From Planctomycetaceae bacterium (GTDB taxonomy: Bacteria; Planctomycetota; Planctomycetia; Planctomycetales; Planctomycetaceae), in NCBI GenBank assembly GCA_003445035.1, contig DLVV01000028.1:1-23335 (forward strand): DNA of 23,335 nucleotides, given 5' to 3'. Positions 18,502 to 23,335 of this stretch are shown piece after piece. Each line of letters begins with the position of its first letter. The stretch's first letter is position 1. The notes beneath the pieces are model-generated. The model worked only from the letters and a program-made list of their open reading frames with translations. It made no database searches and was not told the DNA's origin. A program made the position numbers and the translations under genes.

Positions 18502-18771
18502 TCACTGATCCTCTCGATTCTCCTCATCCTCGGGCGGCACCTGCAAGGGCCACATCGGGTCTGGGGGAGGGTCGGCTGGAGGCAGGCTGTCGCGGACCTG
18601 GCGACGCAGGCGACCTCCCATCATCACCACCACCGCAATGGCCCCCAGCCCCAGCAACACGACCACGACCAGGCCCACCAGCAACAGGACCGAGCCGACT
18701 TCCTTGGCCAACCCTGAGGGGGTTTCACCGATCCCGCTGCCGGCCTGGCTCAATAGCATCCACACGGTCAC
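18502..18771 (-). CDS. Small single-span membrane protein, unknown function
   Basis: An 89-residue protein that I do not recognise. A GTG start overlaps the stop of the dnaJ-like gene (GTGA). Residues 27-51 are a strongly hydrophobic segment (VLLLVGLVVVVLLGLGAIAV within it), followed by RLRRQVR, so the positive-inside rule puts the C-terminus in the cytoplasm. That tail is proline-rich and then acidic (PPADPPPDP, then EDEENRED). The overlap upstream, the 30-base gap to rnpA and the clean membrane topology argue that it is real and co-transcribed. There is no motif on which to base a function; a link to YidD/YidC-type membrane insertion would be speculation. Confidence 0.7.
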   Translation of the reverse strand: MTVWMLLSQAGSGIGETPSGLAKEVGSVLLLVGLVVVVLLGLGAIAVVVMMGGRLRRQVRDSLPPADPPPDPMWPLQVPPEDEENREDQ

Positions 18772-19709
18772 GACTCACCCCACAATCCATCTCGCGGAGA
18801 TGTCCCACTGCCCGCCTCCGAATCGGCCAGCCGCTCGTACAACGCCTGCTGCTCGTCGGACGTCTCGTCGGGAACGACGATCCGCACCTCGACAAGTTGA
18901 TCCCCCTGTGTCCCGGTCTTCTGGTTGTGAATCCCCTTGCCCTTCAGCCGGAGCTTGGCACCGCTGGAGGTGCCAGGCGGAACGGTCAGGACAACCGGAC
19001 CCTCGTCGAGCGTCGGCACCTCGATCCGCGCACCGAGCACCGATTCGGCCGGTGTCACCGGCAGCTCGATCAACACGTTGTCACCCTCTCGACGGAACCA
19101 CGGATGCGGCGAGATTTCCACGGTCACCATCAGGTCGCCGGGCGGTCCACCGGAACCGGCTGCACCCTGCCCCTTGAGCCTGAGCACTTCGCCGCTGTGA
19201 ATCCCTGCCGGAATCTTGATCGTCAACCGTTCCGTCCGGCCTCCCGCACCGTCGGGCCGCGTCGAAAGCTCGTGGCCTCCCCCGGACACCGCGACCTGGA
19301 AGGGAACACGAATCGACGTGCGAATGTCCTGTCCTCGTCGAGCCGCAGGTCGGCGGCCGGGGGCGGATCCGCCACCCCCGCCGAACAGGTCCCCCAGGTC
19401 GACACCGCCGCCGAAGAGGCTCTGGAAGTCGAACCCGCCGGGCATGGCTCCGGGTGGAAATCCCCCGGCCCCGGCGGCCGACGCCTGGCGGAAGGCCGGA
19501 CCGAAGCGGTCGTATTGTCCCCGGGTCTCGTCGTCGCCGAGAACCTGGTAGGCCTCCTGCACCTCCTTGAACCGATCGGCAGCGCCGTGGTCGTCGGGGT
19601 TCTTGTCGGGATGGAACTTGCGAGAGAGTTTCTTATACGCCTTGCGGATGTCGTCATCCGACGCTCCGCGCGAGACTCCCAGCACATCGTAGAAATCGCG
19701 ATCAGCCAT
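18768..19709 (-). CDS. CbpA-type DnaJ-like co-chaperone
   Basis: A 313-residue J-domain protein that should stimulate the ATPase of DnaK. Residues 4-70 are the J domain (DFYDVLGVSRGASDDDIRKA, then HPD at 33-35 in KFHPDKNPDD). A Gly/Phe-rich linker (about 80-117) follows, then two client-binding CTD beta domains (RLTIKIPAGIHSGEVLRLKG and VVLTVPPGTSSGAKLRLKGKG). There is no CxxCxGxG zinc-finger region, which makes it CbpA-like (class B) rather than canonical DnaJ. I start at MADRDFYDVL; the frame stays open upstream to 19847, but that part crosses into the divergent gene and looks non-coding. A purine-rich GGAAGGGA lies about 15 bases upstream, rather far. It is the first gene of the unit ending in rnpA-yidD. 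Confidence 0.93.
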   Translation of the reverse strand: MADRDFYDVLGVSRGASDDDIRKAYKKLSRKFHPDKNPDDHGAADRFKEVQEAYQVLGDDETRGQYDRFGPAFRQASAAGAGGFPPGAMPGGFDFQSLFGGGVDLGDLFGGGGGSAPGRRPAARRGQDIRTSIRVPFQVAVSGGGHELSTRPDGAGGRTERLTIKIPAGIHSGEVLRLKGQGAAGSGGPPGDLMVTVEISPHPWFRREGDNVLIELPVTPAESVLGARIEVPTLDEGPVVLTVPPGTSSGAKLRLKGKGIHNQKTGTQGDQLVEVRIVVPDETSDEQQALYERLADSEAGSGTSPRDGLWGES

Positions 19710-19798
19710 CGTGGTCGGTCTGTGTCCCTTCCAACCCGCGTCTCTTCCAGCGTGAGTCGCTTTCGAAACGGCAGGACGCGACCTATTCTGCTGAGACC

Positions 19799-21082
19799 AT
19801 GTGGCGATTCGCAATCCAGAATCTTGTCTCGAGACCGCTTCGGTCACTGCTTGCCCTGGCGGGACTCTCGGTCGCCATCGCCGGAATGGTCGGTTTGTTC
19901 TCGGTCGCCGAAGGCATCGACCGCATGGTCACCGACACGTTCAGCCGGATTCCCGGCCTGGCGATGATGCAAACCGGTGCTCCGCTGCCGCTGTTTTCCA
20001 GGATGCCGGCCGGGTGGGCCAAGGAAATCGAGCAACTCGACGGCGTGCGAGTGGTCAATCCCGAGGTCTGGTCTCGTGTGAACGTGATCGAGGGCAAACG
20101 GGTGATCGCACCACCCCGGTTCCTCTTCGGGACCAATATCGCCACCCGGAAAAAACTCGAAACCGATGTCTATCGGGACGCGATGGTCGATGGCCGTTTC
20201 CTGGACGGCACCGATCACAACCAGTTGCACGCGGTCATCAGCCGACAGATCGCCGAAGACAACAACGTCGGGGTCGATGACAAACTGTCGATCAACGGCG
20301 ACGACTTCCGGATCGTCGGCATCTACCATTGTGGCCAACTGATGCTCGACGTCTCGATCATCGTCGACATCGACCTGCTCCGTCGCCAGATCCGCTTCGA
20401 TCGCGACAGCGTCTGCGCGTACTACATCGAACCGGACGGCACGGTCGAGAACGACGTCCTGGTCAAGCAGATCCGCGAACTGTTCAAGGGCCGAGAGATC
20501 CAGTCGACCGGGAACATCGCCGGGGCCATTGCGACCGGGCACCCGCTGATCGACCTGCTGCTGGCGATCCAGAACTGGCTCGCAGGAGGCACCAGGGCAT
20601 CGACCGACATGGCGACCGATGCCGACGCCGAGCCCATCGAGGTGCGTACGGCCAACGACTGGGCCGAGCGGTTCGACGAATTCAGCACCGACCTGAACCT
20701 GTTCCTGGGAGTGATGACCGGTATCGGCGTGGTGATTGCCGTGCTGTCGATCATCAACACGATGCTGATGAGCGTGACCGAGCGGATCATCGAATTCGGC
20801 ATCCTGAAGGCCAACGGATGGGGCCGTCGCGATGTGGTGATGCTGATCACCTGCGAAAGCGCCGTACTGGGAGTCGCCGGGGGAGTGATTGGCTGCCTGC
20901 TGGGGTGGATCGGCACCGACATCATCAACAGCACCTGGCCCGATCGCCTGCAGTTGTATGCCAGCCCTTCCCTGCTGGCCTTCAGCCTGATCTTCAGCAC
21001 CACGCTGGGTATCGGCGGGGGACTCTATCCGGCCACGTGGGCCATGCGTCTTTCGCCCATGGAGGCCATCCGCCGTGGCTAG
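19799..21082 (+). CDS. ABC transporter permease, MacB/FtsX type
   Basis: A 427-residue permease with four membrane spans in the MacB/LolCE layout: span 1 at 15-37, a large extracytoplasmic domain (about 45-295), then spans at about 300-325, 347-373 and 390-413. The FtsX signature INTMLMSVTERIIEFGILKA (318-337; followed by NGWGRRDVV) and the end PATWAMRLSPMEAIRRG are typical. Such permeases do not carry solutes through a channel; they use ATPase strokes to move lipoproteins, peptides or signals across the envelope. The partner ATPase follows 18 bases later. A possible -10 box TATTCT at 19784-19789 lies very close to the ATG. The cargo is unknown and no adaptor protein is encoded nearby. Confidence 0.93.
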   Translation: MWRFAIQNLVSRPLRSLLALAGLSVAIAGMVGLFSVAEGIDRMVTDTFSRIPGLAMMQTGAPLPLFSRMPAGWAKEIEQLDGVRVVNPEVWSRVNVIEGKRVIAPPRFLFGTNIATRKKLETDVYRDAMVDGRFLDGTDHNQLHAVISRQIAEDNNVGVDDKLSINGDDFRIVGIYHCGQLMLDVSIIVDIDLLRRQIRFDRDSVCAYYIEPDGTVENDVLVKQIRELFKGREIQSTGNIAGAIATGHPLIDLLLAIQNWLAGGTRASTDMATDADAEPIEVRTANDWAERFDEFSTDLNLFLGVMTGIGVVIAVLSIINTMLMSVTERIIEFGILKANGWGRRDVVMLITCESAVLGVAGGVIGCLLGWIGTDIINSTWPDRLQLYASPSLLAFSLIFSTTLGIGGGLYPATWAMRLSPMEAIRRG

Positions 21083-21100
21083 TGGTCCGGTGACGACACG

Positions 21101-21805
21101 ATGAACAAACCCACACCGATTCCCGCGATCGAGATCGAGGAGCTGACCAAGGAGTTCACGATCGGTTCGACGACCGTCCGGGCACTCCGGGGAGTGACAA
21201 CGACCGTTTCGGGTGGCAGTTTCCAGTTCGTACTGGGCCCCTCGGGAAGCGGCAAAAGCACGTTGCTGTACCTGCTGGGGGCCCTCGACCGACCCACCAC
21301 GGGATCGATCACCATCGACGGACGGAAGATCAACGAATTGTCCCGCGACGACCAGGATCGATTCCGTCGGCACGAGGTGGGATTCGTCTTCCAGAGCTTC
21401 AATCTGCTGGGAAATCTGACGGCGATCGAGAACGTGCTGGCCCCGTTCCTGCCGATCGGCGTCAGTGCCGACCTGCGGCAGCAGGCCGATCACCTGATCG
21501 AGCAGGTCGGACTCGGTGACCGACGTCATCATCGCCCGCGAGAACTCTCAGGAGGCGAACAGCAGCGGGTGGCCATCGCACGGGCACTGCTGAAGCAACC
21601 CAAGCTGGTGCTCGCCGATGAACCCACCGGGGAACTCGACCACAAGACCGGTGGAGAGGTGATGGGATACCTCCGCAGGCTCCGCGAGGAACAGGGTGCC
21701 ACGGTGGTGGTGGTGACACACGACGAGAGCTACATCGAGCCGGGAGACAAGATTCTGCGGCTCCTGGACGGGGAGGTCGTCAGCAATACGCAGCCCGGCG
21801 AGTGA
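21101..21805 (+). CDS. ABC transporter ATP-binding protein, LolD/MacB type
   Basis: A 234-residue nucleotide-binding subunit. Walker A is GPSGSGKST (46-54), the Q-loop glutamine is Q98 in FVFQSFNLL, the signature is LSGGEQQR (149-156), Walker B is [12 protein letters not shown] (169-180) and the H-loop is VVVVTHDE near the end. [13 protein letters not shown] and DEPTGELD are characteristic of the LolD/MacB/FtsE group. It energises the permease encoded 18 bases upstream; the two form a minimal exporter. It converges on the thioredoxin-like lipoprotein gene, with 12 bases between the stops. Confidence 0.95.
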   Translation: MNKPTPIPAIEIEELTKEFTIGSTTVRALRGVTTTVSGGSFQFVLGPSGSGKSTLLYLLGALDRPTTGSITIDGRKINELSRDDQDRFRRHEVGFVFQSFNLLGNLTAIENVLAPFLPIGVSADLRQQADHLIEQVGLGDRRHHRPRELSGGEQQRVAIARALLKQPKLVLADEPTGELDHKTGGEVMGYLRRLREEQGATVVVVTHDESYIEPGDKILRLLDGEVVSNTQPGE

Positions 21806-21817
21806 CAGCCGCCGAAC

Positions 21818-22366
21818 TCACGCCAATGCCCCCTGGATCCGCTCGACCGCGTTGGCACCCGAATCGGTCGGATGCCCTTCCCAGATCACCGTGCCCCCCT
21901 TGTCGACCAGGTAGGCCGATGGGTAGGCCCTGACCGCGTACCTGTCGCAGACAACCCCCGCCTTGTCGTGAAGCACGGTGAACGGGATGTTGCGGTTGGC
22001 CACGTGAGTTTCGACCTCGTCGAGACTGTCGATGGCTCCGTTGTCGACCTCGATGATCACCAGGCCCTTTTCGGACCACTTCTCATGCCAACTGACCAGT
22101 TGGGGCTCCATCATGCGGCAGCCGCCTCAGTGCATGAAGCTGAACTCCAGCCACACCACGCTCCCGGCCAGCCCCTTGATCGTGAGTGGGGCATCAGCAT
22201 TAAACCACGTGCCTCCGGATTCCAGAGGCGGAGGCGTCTTGCCCAGGAAGCTGCCGTACAACTTCCCGCCGGGCCCCAGCGATATCCCGGCACCGTCACA
22301 ACCAACCAGGCTGGCAACCCCGCCAGCCATCCCGGCCAATGCCGTTCGTCGGGTCATACCACTCAT
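21818..22366 (-). CDS. Putative selenocysteine-containing thioredoxin-like lipoprotein (UxxC)
   Basis: Read through one in-frame TGA at 22127-22129, this is a 182-residue TlpA-like oxidoreductase; without readthrough it breaks into a 79-residue ORF and a 98-residue ORF. AAGGGAG ten bases upstream supports the ATG at 22366. Residues 1-23 carry a twin-arginine signal (RRTALAG) and a lipobox LVGC, so Cys23 is probably lipidated. The fold follows: WFNADAPLTIKGLAGSVV (54-71), WLEFSFMH (72-79), Sec80-Gly-Gly-Cys83, RMMEPQL, LVIIEVD, and the cis-Pro149 in AYPSAYLVD. Sec80 occupies the nucleophilic position of CxxC. A SECIS-like hairpin lies 29 nt downstream. The final stop is also TGA, with no equivalent hairpin judged. 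Alternatives are a Cys-to-stop mutation (pseudogene) or sequencing error; conserved sequence on both sides and the hairpin argue against these. It would reduce or isomerise disulfides outside the cytoplasm. Confidence 0.78.
22084..22129 (-). promoter_or_regulatory. Putative selenocysteine UGA and bacterial SECIS hairpin
   Basis: The mRNA carries UGA at 22129-22127. After 29 nt comes a loop GGUC (22097-22094) closed by a perfect 6-bp stem, CCAACU (22103-22098) with AGUUGG (22093-22088). A lower CAUG/CAUG pairing (22115-22112 with 22087-22084) could extend it. Known bacterial SECIS elements have the apical loop roughly 16-37 nt after UGA with a G in its first two positions; the E. coli fdhF loop, contacted by SelB, is also GGUC. 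No bulged U comparable to fdhF U17 is evident. Confidence 0.7.
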
Positions 22367-22408
22367 CGATCCGAGGCTCCCTTCTTACCCGATCCCAATC
22401 CGCACGTG

Positions 22409-22438
22409 ATTCTAGGGGCTCCGCTTCCCGCTCGGCAA
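22409..22438 (-). promoter_or_regulatory. Predicted promoter of the UxxC lipoprotein gene
   Basis: On the minus strand TTGCCG (22433-22438), an 18-base spacer and TAGAAT (22409-22414) lie about 43 bases before the ATG. The TAGAAT box equals that of the DUF1501 promoter. An own promoter argues that the interrupted gene is still expressed. Confidence 0.5.
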
Positions 22439-22464
22439 CAGGATTCTCCTCCCCGTGGCGCCGC

Positions 22465-22493
22465 TTGTCGCCCTCCCGATCGACTGGTACGGT
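22465..22493 (+). promoter_or_regulatory. Predicted promoter of hslVU
   Basis: TTGTCG (22465-22470), a 17-base spacer and TACGGT (22488-22493) lie about 70 bases before hslV. It is diverged from, and does not overlap, the promoter of the lipoprotein gene in the 194-base intergenic region 22367-22560. No heat-shock element such as a CIRCE repeat was recognised. Confidence 0.45.
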
Positions 22494-22560
22494 TGATGAG
22501 AACGGCCGCGTGGCCCGTCCACGGCCCGATTCTTCCCCCCCTCCCACTCGCCCCGATTCC

Positions 22561-23106
22561 ATGCCACAATCTCATTCGACCACCATCCTGGCGGTTCGCC
22601 GTGACAACACCGTGGCGATTGGCGGTGACGGCCAGGTCACCTACGGCGACACGGTGCTGAAGGCCGACACGACCAAGATCCGCAAGTTGCTCGACGGGCA
22701 GGTCCTGGTCGGTTTCGCCGGCAGCACCGCCGACGCGTTCGCGTTGCTCGAGCGGTTCGAGGCGAAGTTGAAGGACTTCCCGGGCAACATTCCTCGCGCG
22801 GCCACCGAATTGGCTCGCGACTGGCGGACCGACCGCGTGCTGCGACGGCTGGAGGCGATGATGATCGTTGTCGGACCCACCGACAGCCTGCTGGTCACCG
22901 GTAACGGCGATGTCGTCCAACCATCCGACGGGATCCTTGGCATCGGCTCTGGCGGCCAGTACGCCGTCGCCGCCGCCCGCGCCCTGGTGGCTCACACCGA
23001 GATGGCATCGGGCGACATCGTCCGAGCCGCCCTGGGCGTTGCCTCGGAAATTGACGTGTACACCAACAACGCGGTGGTCGTGGAGGAACTGACGTGTCCG
23101 AACTGA
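22561..23106 (+). CDS. hslV: HslV, peptidase subunit of the HslUV protease
   Basis: A 181-residue proteasome-like threonine peptidase that forms the dodecameric chamber of HslUV (ClpYQ). The mature N-terminus should be Thr7-Thr8-Ile, released from a six-residue propeptide MPQSHS; E. coli has only Met to remove. Other landmarks are [25 protein letters not shown] (split here: [14 protein letters not shown], then KIRKL), [38 protein letters not shown] and the C-terminal VVVEEL. I start at the ATG at 22561; the frame is open to 22339 but the upstream part is the promoter region. No Shine-Dalgarno sequence is evident. hslU starts inside its 3' end. Confidence 0.96.
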   Translation: MPQSHSTTILAVRRDNTVAIGGDGQVTYGDTVLKADTTKIRKLLDGQVLVGFAGSTADAFALLERFEAKLKDFPGNIPRAATELARDWRTDRVLRRLEAMMIVVGPTDSLLVTGNGDVVQPSDGILGIGSGGQYAVAAARALVAHTEMASGDIVRAALGVASEIDVYTNNAVVVEELTCPN

Positions 23107-23335
23107 CCCCCCGGCAGATCGTCGCCGAACTCGACCGACACATCATCGGCCAGGATGCCGCCAAGCGATCCGTCGCCATCGCGCTGCGAAACCGCTGGCG
23201 ATGGAAGCAGCTGCCCGACGACCTCCGGCGAGATGTCACGCCGAAGAACATCCTGATGATCGGGCCCACCGGTGTGGGCAAGACCGAGATCACCCGCCGG
23301 CTGGCCCAGTTGACCGGAGCCCCGTTCGTGAAAGT
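23094..23335 (+). CDS. hslU: HslU, ATPase subunit of the HslUV protease (3' truncated)
   Basis: The first 80 codons of an AAA+ unfoldase that feeds substrates into HslV; the gene runs off the window. It starts at a GTG at 23094, inside hslV (13-base overlap in another frame), with GGAGG seven bases upstream. [20 protein letters not shown] (4-23) is the family N-terminus, [11 protein letters not shown] follows, and Walker A is GPTGVGKT (61-68) within [20 protein letters not shown]. The overlap implies coupled translation of the two subunits. Confidence 0.96.
   Translation, partial: MSELTPRQIVAELDRHIIGQDAAKRSVAIALRNRWRWKQLPDDLRRDVTPKNILMIGPTGVGKTEITRRLAQLTGAPFVK

Noticed and set aside
19710..19847. 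N-terminal extension of the DnaJ-like protein
   Set aside because: It overlaps the start of the divergent permease and precedes a perfect J-domain N-terminus.
19844..21532. 562-codon antisense ORF over the ABC transporter genes
   Set aside because: Shadow frame; the plus-strand permease and ATPase carry all family motifs.
21818..22114. Separate 98-residue thioredoxin-fragment gene downstream of the TGA
   Set aside because: Its ATG has no ribosome site, it would lack the first half of the thioredoxin fold, and it joins in frame with the upstream ORF through a UGA at the redox position.

Overview
This 23.3 kb, GC-rich, densely coded window looks like a chromosomal segment from a member of the Planctomycetota. 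The pointers are a DUF1501 Tat-exported protein that starts in the usual planctomycete way, a DUF1573 protein, a secreted SMP-30-type protein, an NHLRC2-like thioredoxin/NHL protein, and an EF-Ts with an altered TDFV motif. The assignment rests on gene content only. I see no tRNA or rRNA gene, insertion sequence, CRISPR array or phage gene, and no gene-free stretch longer than about 215 bases.

Layout. Bases 1-4658 (+) hold a 5'-truncated gene for a probable Gfo/Idh/MocA-like protein, a secreted esterase, a secreted SMP-30-like protein and an FAD-dependent dehydrogenase. Bases 4669-9437 (-) hold a run read as D-2-hydroxyacid dehydrogenase, M20D amidohydrolase, YbdK-type carboxylate-amine ligase and a short UvrC. 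Bases 9526-12147 (-) hold the DUF1501 and DUF1573 proteins, each with its own recognisable promoter. From 12361 (+) comes the thioredoxin/NHL gene, then the translation cluster rpsB-tsf-pyrH-frr (14640-17817). Bases 17855-19709 (-) form a tightly overlapping set read as cbpA-like dnaJ, a small membrane protein, rnpA and yidD. Divergent from it is an FtsX/LolD-type ABC exporter pair (19799-21805, +). The window ends with a thioredoxin-like lipoprotein gene (21818-22366, -) divergent from hslV-hslU (+, hslU truncated by the window edge).

The main discovery candidate is the thioredoxin-like lipoprotein. Its frame is interrupted by one UGA exactly at the first position of the redox CxxC motif (UGA-Gly-Gly-Cys), and the thioredoxin fold continues in frame afterwards, including the cis-proline region. 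Twenty-nine nucleotides after the UGA comes a perfect 6-bp hairpin with a GGUC loop, the apical loop of the E. coli fdhF SECIS element. The Cys-containing thioredoxin domain of the NHL protein in the same window aligns with it without gaps and has Cys at the UGA position. I read it as a selenocysteine-containing, lipid-anchored thiol-disulfide oxidoreductase rather than two ORFs or a pseudogene. Other points worth attention are an EF-Ts in which TDFV has become SAPV, a UvrC without the C-terminal HhH domain, competing hairpins between rpsB and tsf, and an rnpA-yidD pair coupled to a DnaJ-like co-chaperone instead of rpmH.
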